Shown: in pieces, positions 1-9,207 of the stretch | Numbering within the stretch: the stretch's first letter is position 1 | Layout: every line of letters begins with the position of its first letter | DNA from: Linderina pennispora | Taxonomy: Eukaryota; Kickxellomycota; Kickxellomycetes; Kickxellales; Kickxellaceae | Assembly: GCF_002104995.1 (NCBI RefSeq) | Contig: NW_024468276.1 | Span: 1 to 64,000, forward strand | Direction of reading: 5' to 3' | DNA length: 64,000 bases | Program-made: the position numbers and the translations under genes | The notes under the pieces: generated by a model | Databases searched by the model: none | Told to the model about the DNA's origin: nothing | Seen by the model: the letters and a program-made list of their open reading frames with translations, nothing else

Positions 1-147
1 CCTCCGCCACCATGTGCAGATCCAAATCCCCACCTGTATAAACTTTGTGGGCCGGAACGGCCCCATCCTCCTTTTTCTCCTCCAGCAAATTTTCCATTTT
101 ATTCATTCCATAAAGCTCATAACTACTGGACTCTCTGAAGGTTAACA
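1..147 (+). repeat. 5' LTR, first 25 bases missing
   Basis: Matches the 3' LTR at 4659-4804, ending in GTTAACA at 141-147. Comparison with the 3' copy shows that about 25 bases lie before the window. It has one extra C in a pyrimidine tract near position 83. Confidence 0.93.
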
Positions 148-174
148 TTTTTTTTCCAGTGAAACTATAACCCT

Positions 175-1440
175 ATGGATCGCAACGAGGAGAACTACCC
201 AAGCAGCATGCGCTACGAAGCTGTGCAAGAGCTCATTGGTGAGCTTACCCAACATCTTAAGACACTGGATGACCGCAAGGTCGACCTGACCATCAGGGCA
301 TCAAGACTAGTCCTCAAAGACCCCAAGAGCCAAGAGCGTCACCAGGTACGCCGAGAACTCAACGACATTGACGAGCAACGCACCGAAATGCAAGCTCAGC
401 TAGAGGAGCTCAAACAGTGTGCCGAGGTCACAAGCAATGTACCACATAAGTCGGACCCGCCCACAGAAGCAACCAGCTCCAAGCAAGTTGAGATACCCTC
501 TGTGGAACTCAGCGAGATTCCCGAATGGCAGCCCCACATACGCCAACGCAATGAAGACAACAAGGACCAAATCCGGGTTCCACGTGATCTACCCAAGTAT
601 GCCACCAACAAGGAGGATTGCGATGACATTGAGACATTCCTGGACAAGTTCCAAAACTGAACTGTACTCACACTGCCTCGACCCCGAATATCATTGGACA
701 CGGCTCCTACCGAGATGTCTCACTCCGGAAGATGAGAAATGGCTGCGCACTCATGTCCCGGCCACTCTGGATTGGAGGCATGTTCGGGAGATCGTCATGG
801 AGCACTTCGATGGAGAAGAAGTCCAACGCCGAGCCACGACCGAGCTCTTCAAGTGTGCTCCCAGAGCCAACGAATCAGCCACTGAGTTTGCATACCGATT
901 CCGTAAGACAGCGCTGAGGGCTGGCAATGCCGATGATAATAAGTCAATGGTGGCTCAGCTTGTACAGCAGATTCCCATTGGGGTGCGCAGCATTCTGGAA
1001 GCATGGATGCATCAACGGAGGAAGCCTTGCAGCATGATCGACATTGCCCACCAGCTAAAGAAGATCAGCCTTGCCGACCACCCAACACCACTGTCCGCAG
1101 CAGCCTCGGCATCTGGCCCCCCAAAGAAGAAGCCTCGCCCTCCAGCTAGCTACTGTGCCTACCACAACCAGTATGGACATGACACTGTCGACTGCATCGC
1201 AAAGCAGAGGAGGGACCAGATGGCCTCATCAGAAACCACGGATAAGGACCAGGGCCAGAGAGCAGGCAACATGAAGGAGATCCGGATAAAGTCTAAGGGG
1301 ACTGATCCCACCTGCTTCTCCTGTGGCGAGATTGGTCACATCTCCACTGACTGTCCGAACAAGCCTACTAAGGCTCGCCGCATTATCGCACGTCAATTGC
1401 AGGAGGATGAGCGCATCTTTAGCATCATGGCCAAATGGAC
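175..1440 (+). pseudogene. gag: gag of the Ty3/gypsy element, frameshifted
   Basis: The reading frame opens at ATG 175 and stops at 660. The homologous frame continues one phase over from about 655, where one extra A in an A-run breaks it. The body has a retrotransposon gag capsid-like region (aromatic and leucine-rich, about 660-1060). It ends in a CCHC zinc knuckle, C-x2-C-x4-H-x4-C, at about 1315-1356, the nucleic-acid-binding nucleocapsid signature. The product would package element RNA in virus-like particles. The break is either a real lesion or a sequencing error; it is not at an obvious programmed slippage site. Confidence 0.85.
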
Positions 1441-4400
1441 TCCAAGTGTCAGCATTTGTGGATACGGGTGCAGATGTCTCGGTGATCTCCCTAGAACTCG
1501 TGGAAGAGCTTCAGGTCCAGGTACAGACTACCATGGCCAAACCGCAGACAGCTAACCCAGGTGAGCTCCTCAAGATTATCGGCCAGGCCCGAAATCTCGC
1601 TCTCCACCAAGTCCCACTCAGTCACGGCAACCCTGCTAGTGGCACCGACCATGGACACCACTGCAATCATACTGGGCTACCCCGAGATTAAGAGTCTGAA
1701 TATCAATATATCGACTCACCAGTATTTCTACCCTGACGATGTGGTATCTAGCCACGACCAGGACGTAGACCAAGAGGTTCCCTGCATCACCTCCGAGATG
1801 TCAGGCGCAGTCCCTGCCACATCTCAAAAGCAGTTTGATGAGTACATTCGTAAGGCACTGCAGGACAATCGTAAGATAGATCCTCGCAAACCCTGTACCC
1901 TCCCTGAGGCATATGTTCACATCGACACCAAGGAACACAAGCCAGTCTTTCGTCGCCAATATCCCATTGCCCAATCGATGCGGGCATCATATGACAAGGT
2001 CATACAGGGGTGGCTTGATGATGGCTCGGTAGTGCCAGTGAGGAAGGCTTCACTGTACAACTCACCAATGTTCCCAGTCCCCAAAAAAGACGCCAACGGC
2101 CACTACACTCTGTGTAGACCATGCATGGACCTTCCGTGCCCTCAACGACACTGTAGACGAAGACAGATACCCACTGCCCATCATCCGGGACATCTTCGCA
2201 GGATTAACAGCTGCCAACTTCTTCACGTCATTAGACCTGAAGTCAGCCTATCTGCGCATGCCAGTTGTTGAACGTGATCAACACAAAACGGCTTTCACCT
2301 GGAGAAACTGCCAGTACATGTTCACACGTGCTCCGTTTGGGTTGAAGACTCTACCGTCGCACTTCCAACGTCTCATCACTACCATCCTATATGACATGCC
2401 CTTCGCACAGGCCTATATTGACGATATCATCATATCCAGCACCACACTGGAGGATCATATGAGACATGTATGCGCGGTTGTTGAACGCCTGAACAAAGCA
2501 GCACTCATATTGAACATTGACAAATGCCATTTCTGCAGAACATCACTCACGCTGTTAGGATTCCAAATCAATGGACACGGTCACACGGTAGACACCAAAC
2601 GACGGGCCCAGATTGCTGATCTTGTAAGACCACAATGTGGCAAACAGGCACAAGCCCTGATGGGCTTCCTCAACTACTTTCGTGAACATGTACCAAACAT
2701 GAGCACATTGACCTCACCGCTAAATCAGCTTGCCCAAATGACGACGATCCGTACAGAAGATTGGACAGAAACTCGTGTTGCAGCCTTCAATGCTGTCAAA
2801 GCCATTTTACTAAACCCACCATTCCTGTACTTCCCTGACTTTTCTAGGCCATTCTTTGTCGCCACTGATGCTTCAGACATAGGGATCGGTGCTGGTCTTT
2901 ACCAGGTCAACCCACGAAATGGGGCCAAACAATACATCTCGTGGCAAGCGCGCACCCTATCAACCTCGGAACGCAACTACTCCGCTACCAAACGTGAGCT
3001 ACTAGCCATAGTATTCGCACTCACACGCTTCTACCCCTACATCTGGGGTCGTCACTTCACGTTATTCTCAGATCATAAGGCGCTCACCTTCCTACACACA
3101 CAGCCACGCCTGTCACCGATGATGATTGGCTGGTATGAGCAGATTTTTGCTCACGACTTCCAAATAGTTCACCGCCCAGGTCTCCGCAATATTCTGCCTG
3201 ACAGCCTCTCACGACTATACCCACCATCTGATACTGGAAGGGGGGGAACCAGTACTAGTCAACCCTTGCAACGCACTACTCTCACCATACGCCGCCTACC
3301 ATTGGCTACCCACAGTTCTGAGGAAGATACGCCAAAGGCACTACGGCAAGAGCTGCTGGCCAAGCAACATGCCATCGGGCACTATGGTGCAGAATCAATG
3401 GTACGCACACTGCGTGATAATGGTTACCAGTGGCCGAAGATGCTAGAGGATGCCAAAGGCATAACTAGCAGGTGCATGCAATGCCTACGATATAACATAT
3501 CTAGGCGTGGATACCACCCCATCACGCCGATACTTGCCAGCACACCCTTCGACCATATCTCAATTGATCTTGCTGGGCCATTCACCACATCTGTCCAGCA
3601 GAACCATTTCCTATTCGTGCTGACTGATATACATTCACGCTTCGTCATCCTCCGACCCTTACCTGACAAAACTGCATCGGCAGTGGCAAAGGTCTTAATC
3701 AAGATCTTCTTTGATTTTGGTTTTCCACGCATCGTACAGAGCGATAACGGACGGGAATTCGTTAATGAGGTCATGACAGCCATGTTGAGAGAATCACATG
3801 TGGATCACCGCCTAATCACGCCCTACCATCCACAGGCAAATGGCACTGCTGAACGGACAGTCCAGACGGCTAAACTAATGATCATGAAGTTGGTCAAAGG
3901 CGTATACCACGACTGGGATCTGTTCATTCCTTTTGCGCAATACTGCATCAACTGTAACATTGTGCGCCGTCACCGCACTGCCCCATTCGCAGTAATGTTT
4001 GGTCGAGCACCCAACACATGGGAGGACCACACTGCTGTCTCAGCTGGCCCCCTCGATGATGAAGTACAGGAAGAACGAAGACGATTCATGGAGGACACGC
4101 TATTCCCGGCTATTGAGCGCGCAACGGTCAAGGTATCAGAGGCCTATCGGTTACAGCACAGTGCTAAGCACAAGACCAATAGCATCCCTATTGACACGTA
4201 CGTCATGACCAGGCAGCATAATCGCTCAAGTAAGCATGATCCAGCGAATCAAGGCCCGTACCTGATCACAGCCATCACGAAAGGTGGCAGCTATGTTCTA
4301 CGAGACATGGAGGGTCAACAGCTTGCACGAAACTATACCAGATCGGAGCTAATACCTATCTCTGACAGACCGATATTCCAAGAAGCTTCCCTCGAAGTCG

Positions 4401-4633
4401 AGAGGATCCTGGGCCACAGACTCAACAAGGCCAGGGAGTATGAGTACCACGTTCGTTGGGCAGACGAAGATGAGAAAGACTCCTGGGAACCATTCAGCAA
4501 CTTCGACAGCACTGACGTCATCCAGAAATACTGGCAGGAACATAACAAAGCACAGAAGGAAACCAAGGAAGCCCGCCAGAAGAGGACGACCCAGCAGAAG
4601 AGACCTTATAAGCTCAGATCTAGGAGGGGGTGA
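1441..4633 (+). pseudogene. pol: pol polyprotein (PR-RT-RH-IN-chromodomain), frameshifted
   Basis: A protease motif FVDTGAD is at about 1450-1475. The frame then shifts near 1600 and again near 2115-2125, inside the start of reverse transcriptase. From about 2120 to 4633 one frame is open. It carries the RT YIDD box (about 2415), RNase H (TDAS region, about 2865), an integrase HHCC zinc domain (about 3368-3485), the integrase DDE catalytic residues (D about 3565, D about 3740, E about 3850) and a C-terminal chromodomain (about 4390-4540). Chromodomain integrases steer insertion towards marked chromatin, which is known for this clade. The frameshifts argue that this copy cannot make a full polyprotein. 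Confidence 0.88.
4622..4630 (+). other. polypurine tract of the retrotransposon
   Basis: AGGAGGGGG lies just before the 3' LTR, separated only by the pol stop codon TGA. A purine run here primes plus-strand DNA synthesis in LTR retrotransposons. Confidence 0.75.
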
Positions 4634-4804
4634 TGTTGACATTCGGGCAACTCTATGCCCTCCGCCACCATGTGCAGATCCAAATCCCCACCTGTATAAA
4701 CTTTGTGGGCCGGAACGGCCCCATCCTCCTTTTTCTCCTCAGCAAATTTTCCATTTTATTCATTCCATAAAGCTCATAACTACTGGACTCTCTGAAGGTT
4801 AACA
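4634..4804 (+). repeat. 3' LTR, 171 bp
   Basis: Begins TGTTGAC right after the pol stop codon and ends GTTAACA. The TG...CA ends and 5-base inverted match (TGTTG/ AACA-type) are typical LTR ends. It contains a TATAAA-like promoter box (CTGTATAAACT) that is also present in the 5' copy. Confidence 0.93.
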
Positions 4805-4857
4805 CCCCTTTTTCTCAAAATACCCTCATACCATGTTTCCATGCTCCATTTCTGCAT

Positions 4858-4864
4858 TATAAAA
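4858..4864 (+). promoter_or_regulatory. TATA box for the small C2H2 ORF
   Basis: TATAAAA lies about 90 bases before ATG 4953, a usual fungal spacing that leaves a short 5' leader. Confidence 0.45.
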
Positions 4865-4952
4865 CTCAGACTCTGCCCTTCTAGCTACCTCCGCCATCCC
4901 TAGTCCCTCGATATTTTCCACTACAATCCACTTAATAAAAGTGAACTCTCGT

Positions 4953-5099
4953 ATGCTATCGCTCGTTTTCCCTGCCATGCGTCTCTACCACGCCCACGGC
5001 AACTATGTCTGCCAGCAGTGCGGTGCTACCTTCAAGATCGAAAACTCCTATTGGGACCATATGATCCTCGTCCACTACGCCGGTTCCGAAAATAAATAG
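4953..5099 (+). CDS. short single C2H2 zinc-finger protein, 48 residues
   Basis: An ORF of 48 codons plus stop encodes one classical zinc finger: C20-x2-C23-x12-H36-x4-H41, with Phe27 at the expected hydrophobic position. A TATA box sits 90 bases upstream and the stop TAG is at 5097-5099. An in-frame second ATG at 4977 would give 40 residues and still keep the finger. It starts about 150 bases after the retrotransposon LTR, so it could also be the last exon of a gene cut off by that insertion. It might act as a DNA- or protein-binding module, but no partner is visible. The exact match to finger spacing over such a short ORF is unlikely by chance; expression is not shown. Confidence 0.45.
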   Translation: MLSLVFPAMRLYHAHGNYVCQQCGATFKIENSYWDHMILVHYAGSENK

Positions 5100-5143
5100 C
5101 ACCAATTTTCTCTTGCATACCCTATCAGACTATCTAAAAAATT

Positions 5144-5677
5144 TCATTTCATAAACCAGAATGAGCGTCTAGAAGAAAATGCAGGAGTGAACGAAATTGC
5201 TACTGAGCCCAGTAGTCCCATCCGCGCTGCAGATACCCATCTGAAACTGAATCGCGCTTGCGTAAAAAGCTGGTAGTTCCAGCAGGGTTCTTCAAGTGCT
5301 GGCTCTTTGCCGGACTCGCCGCGCAGGCTAAAGTAGTCCCAGCCACGAGCTCGGACTGCTTGCTTGTCCGATCTGGCAACTGCCAAAACCGGCCGATCGC
5401 GCTGACTGAAATAGTCCCATCCGCGTGGATTAACGCTGCCCTGGCGATCGCAATGGGCTGGGTAGTTCTGGGTGCTTGGCACATCGAGACCTGTGGCAGC
5501 ATCATGCTGGCGCTGCGCCTGGTTGTCCAAGCCCAGTGCCTTTGGTGCAACATATCCGAGAGCAGGAGCAATACCCAGCGAAGCACTGGCAGTATCAGCA
5601 ACTGGAAGGGCTGCTGCCAACGAAACAGCCGCAGTGAAAACAGTGGTGATGGAAACGGTAAAGTTGGTGATGTTCAT
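5144..5677 (-). CDS. secreted protein with GWDY repeats, possible processed-peptide precursor, likely frameshifted
   Basis: The start is taken at 5677, not the upstream in-frame ATG at 5773, because 5677 begins a clear signal peptide (hydrophobic core about residues 7-25, then ALPVADTASA). A TATA box at 5831-5840 would place transcription start near 5800. The mature part repeats a short motif: RGWDYFSQR and RGWDYFSLR 26 codons apart, then a degenerate CWNYQLF 20 codons later. A fourth copy, RGWDYWAQ, follows 61 bases further on in another frame and is directly followed by TAG (5200-5202). A 1-base indel between 5222 and 5278 therefore probably moved the true C-terminus. Arg-rich residues flank the motifs as in Kex2-cut repeat precursors, but there is no perfect KR series. 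Function unknown. Confidence 0.6.
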   Translation of the reverse strand: MNITNFTVSITTVFTAAVSLAAALPVADTASASLGIAPALGYVAPKALGLDNQAQRQHDAATGLDVPSTQNYPAHCDRQGSVNPRGWDYFSQRDRPVLAVARSDKQAVRARGWDYFSLRGESGKEPALEEPCWNYQLFTQARFSFRWVSAARMGLLGSVAISFTPAFSSRRSFWFMK

Positions 5678-5830
5678 GATCGAGGAGTACCGTGGCAAAC
5701 AGCTTTTAGTGAACGGATAACGAAGTGTACTTGTGGATAAGATGTTCGGCAAAACGGAGAGGAATGGACACAAAAGAACTATCTGCTGCTTGGCAATGTT
5801 TGCTTCTCATATGTGGCCTTCGCTGTGCTC

Positions 5831-5840
5831 TTTTATATAT
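5831..5840 (-). promoter_or_regulatory. TATA box of the GWDY-repeat gene
   Basis: ATATATAAAA on the minus strand lies about 155 bases upstream of the chosen start at 5677. Confidence 0.5.
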
Positions 5841-7061
5841 CCCTTGCTTCGAGCTTCGAGCTTCGAGCATTTCTCAAAAAAAAAAAAACCCCCCCCTCAA
5901 TACATCTGAAGTCCGTTTGTCTGCGACACCTACAGCGATTACTTTGAACGACCATGGGCTTTTTCAAGATACCCTGATACACCTCGGTTTTCCTGCTCTA
6001 ACACCTCACATACAGTGCCTACACGGCACAGTATTGGCGATTCCAGTTTCCTTGCACAAACAGAAAGCTGCCTTTTTGTTACGTTTTGGACCAGTGTCAT
6101 GTTGATCATCTAACAAATTGGTATCAGTCGCTGATTGACACCAGTTCATGAACTGTTTTTTCACCAAAGGGGCCCATGCCACGGTAATCCCTCAATGCTG
6201 TTCAGCCGCTACCATGTGTTTGCATTTGAGAAGCCAGTGAGAATGCGGAGAAATGCAACCTCCTATTTGTGAAGTGTGCTCAACCACTATTAGCGTTTTG
6301 GATTGGTCTAACATAATTTTTACTCACAAATCTGTGAATAAACGGACACTGTGTTTCATGAATCCCAGAAATGCTCTCCTCATGAAACTCCCTAGTTGCT
6401 GAACTATATACATGGAGGCCCTTTCTACCTTCTTTGAAATTTCACCAGTATTTTAAGAATGAATGAACAGCTTACATAGTATGGATAAGAGCTGAAGGCA
6501 GTTCATAGTTACCTATGTAGCTAGTATAAAAATGGAGTTGATTGTATAATGCATTACTTAATATATACAGATTAGAAGAAAGCCTCACAACTACCTCCAA
6601 AAATCCCTTACTAATATCTGTTAGTATGCCTATGACTATCAGCTTAGAAAAGCATATCTAGAAAATTGGATGGTTGAAAAAATGATCAAGGTGTGAGGAG
6701 GGGTAGGACTAGCTTGCTTATAAACTAGAGGCATATTCTATCTGCCAACTGAAGACAAAAAAGTAGTACTCTGAGGAGGGTTAGATCTGGAAAGTAGTAA
6801 GGCACATATACTGGAGCTTGCTACCATCAAGCAACAGTCATTTGATATGGCTTGGTTCATCTCATAAGGTAAGCCAGTAGAATTTCTTAGAATGATAGAA
6901 GTATAGAAACTGCTACAAAATACGCGTCGCAACTCCTGCTGAGATCGAGGATAAAATGGGCGCTCTATTCTTTACAATCTCTACTTTCTGAGCAGCTTTG
7001 CAAACCGAGCTAGCATCTTCGCTCAAACAAATACAGAGAAAGCAAAAAATAGGCAAAAGAA
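5841..7061. other. intergenic, no gene recognised
   Basis: Moderately AT-rich sequence. It has a homopolymer junction (A run then C run) near 5878-5897, and beyond that no ORF, tRNA or repeat with a pattern I can support. Short ORFs on the minus strand at 6738-7119 have no coding features, and one overlaps the tRNA. Confidence 0.5.
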
Positions 7062-7134
7062 TGGAGGACCTGGGTATCGATCCCAGTGCCTCGCGCATGC
7101 TAAGCGCGCGCTCTCCCATTTGAGCTAGACCCCC
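7062..7134 (-). tRNA. tRNA-Ala (anticodon AGC)
   Basis: Seventy-three bases on the minus strand fold as a tRNA. The acceptor GGGGGTC pairs with GTCCTCC and includes the G3:U70 wobble pair, the classical alanine identity element. The anticodon stem CGCGC/GCGCG closes the loop TTAGCAT with anticodon AGC. The T stem is CTGGG/CCCAG, and the discriminator is A. The internal A box (TAGCTCAAATGG) and B box (GGATCGATACC) are intact. T-runs that can stop RNA polymerase III follow at about 7044-7058. One U:U mismatch lies at acceptor position 6:67. There is no intron. It sits just outside the transposon island. Confidence 0.93.
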
Positions 7135-7281
7135 TGAATTAAGGAACCTGATCCAACTTTGAATCCGAATTACTTCCCAATTTCTGAATAGGTGTGAGAA
7201 AATAGAATATGCAATACTTCGGGACTATGGTCTTTTTGGGGTTTTTGATTATTACTATCATTTCCCTCCTTTCTACTACTG

Positions 7282-7519
7282 GAGGCTATTCACAGTTACT
7301 AAACTATGTAAAAGATATTTATAACTTCTAAACCTTCTTAGTTATTTGTGATTATAGTGCTTCTACAAAACCCCTATCAGTATCCTAAAAAATTTTAGTT
7401 GATTTCTTATGACCCAGCCTCTATCTCTGTAGAAGCATATTAACTTTATATCTACTGAAATTTTTTAGGATGCTGATAGGGGTTATGTAGAAGCACCTAT
7501 TTTGGTATTTTTACTTATT
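7282..7519 (+). repeat. diverged A-type terminal repeat, left part only
   Basis: Starts GGAGGCTATTCAC like the complete A-type repeat at 16337. It holds a diverged palindrome at about 7362-7488 whose arms and loop match the A palindrome. It is cut at 7519 by element A. The loop is in the TTTCT-first orientation. Confidence 0.7.
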
Positions 7520-7916
7520 GGAGATCAGTCAGAAATGGTTAGCTATTTAATAATTATTAATATTTTTATTGTTTTCTTGTTCTGATGCCAAATATGGTGC
7601 TTCTACGAAACCCCCTTCGGCATCCTGAAAAATTTCAGTTGATACACAATTAATATGCTTCTACTGAGATACAGGCTGCGTCCCGAGAAATCAACTGAAA
7701 TTTTTCAGGATGCCGAAGGGGGTTTCGTAGAAGCACCATATTTGGCATCTTTGTTTGTTTGTTAATCTAGTTGCTAGAATCTTTTTGGCCATTGCTAAAC
7801 ATTCTGTTTTTTAAAATATTTATCTACTGTTAGTAATTGATTTCTTATTTGTTAATTGGTTATTCTGTTAACAGATATTTAGTTTCTTTAAACTTTTATA
7901 TTTATGAATGGCCTCC
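7520..7916 (+). repeat. left terminal repeat of element A, loop orientation I
   Basis: Starts GGAGATCAGTC and ends ATGGCCTCC; that ATG (7908) opens ORF A. It contains a perfect palindrome at 7584-7749: 60-base arms around a 46-base loop (7644-7689) that begins ACACAATT here. It is the same length as the right repeat. Confidence 0.88.
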
Positions 7917-8741
7917 TTAAGAGTACATCTTAACTCCCTTTTGGGACTTGAGTTGAAGAATAGAGATAATATGCCTGATATATCTGATGCAAGATATACT
8001 AGTAATGGCATTGAACAGCAAGGATTTATTCAGCATTCTGATATCTTTATGGATTCATGTGTTGTTGAGATACCTGAATCATATGCTCTTATAGATCAGA
8101 TTAACAATATTACTCCTTTTGATAGATTGCATAGAGTTTTTGGTGATGGATACAGATTTAAGTATATGAAGTGCATGGTAAGTGTGAGAAATGGTAAAGT
8201 CTCTGTTTACAAAGTATCTGCTCCAAATGTTGCAATAGCTGATCCTGCACTAACTGATATCTTTCTTAGGATGCATCAGGAACATGTATTTCTTCTGAAC
8301 TATGATATTACAATGGATTGTCTAAACATATCTTCTAGGGCTGTGATTAAGGAATTTCTTCTTGATACTGGAATCAGTAGCAATGATATTCTTGATGATG
8401 AAGATAAAGTTGGAGCAAACTGTATTAGCTGGTTTACTGATGAAGATGAAATAAGAATTAGGAACAAGTTGTATCAATAAATTTGTTCAACTTCTAGAAA
8501 GTGGTGAGGTTCGCAATCAACTTACTTCTAAGCTATCAGAGCTAGTGATGCCAACTTCTCAGCAATTTGGTGAAACACTTGTTGCTTGTAGGAATGAAGG
8601 ATTAATGAGGCTTGAGCTTACTGTTCACTCTCCTGAGTTGAAAGAAGTAGAATGGAACACAAACTTAATTGCTAGTACACTGGAGTTTCTTAGTGATTGT
8701 AGGACATTTGCAACATCTTATGAAAAGCAATGGATGGCACT

Positions 8742-9207
8742 GGGGGTTATACAGAGACACTTATCTGCCCATTAAACTATTTATGCATGCTGGAACTATT
8801 AGCAATTTCAGTGAAATAAAAATTTCACCCAAACCGCCATCGGCATCTTGGAAAAAGTTTCAGTGAACATAATTTCCCTTGTGGTTGCTTAGCCACATCT
8901 ATTGAGATATTGACTTTTGTTGGCCCAATGATAATTAACTCCCAAATATGCAAAGTTTTTCTTTCTGGTTGAAATTATGTTCACTGAAACTTTTCCAAGA
9001 TGCCGATGGCGGTTTGGGTGAAATGGCAAAAAAAATATTTGTATTTTTAAAATCAATTATACACACAAAAACATTCTGGACACAATAACAAATAATAACT
9101 ATAGAAAAAATAATTAGTAGCAAAAAATAGTTCTGAAAACGATTATTCAAATATCTATCTAACAAAATTGCAAATAACTAAAATTTACAAGTCCAGGAAT
9201 GACCCCC
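8742..9207 (+). repeat. left terminal repeat of B1, loop orientation II
   Basis: Starts GGGGGTTATACAGAGAC and ends ATGACCCCC; the ATG at 9199 opens ORF A. The palindrome spans 8822-9024. Its loop begins CCTTGTGG on the head side, the reverse of the loop in the right repeat of the same element, while the flanking sequence keeps the same orientation. The left arm has one extra A. Confidence 0.9.

Larger units (their letters stand above)
1..4804 (+). mobile_element. Ty3/gypsy chromovirus-type LTR retrotransposon, 5' LTR cut by window edge
   Basis: Two near-identical LTRs flank gag, protease, reverse transcriptase, RNase H, integrase and a C-terminal chromodomain, in the domain order of Ty3/gypsy chromoviruses. 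The LTRs differ visibly by a single base in the shared part, so insertion seems fairly recent. The coding region nevertheless carries several frameshifts, so this copy is probably dead or was damaged in sequencing. The five bases after the 3' LTR are CCCCT; the 5' flank lies outside the window, so a target duplication cannot be tested. I recognise no primer-binding site complementary to a particular tRNA after the 5' LTR. Confidence 0.93.

Noticed and set aside
5258-5740. 160-codon plus-strand ORF over the GWDY-repeat gene
   Set aside because: The minus strand has a signal peptide, a TATA box and in-frame repeats. The plus ORF has none.
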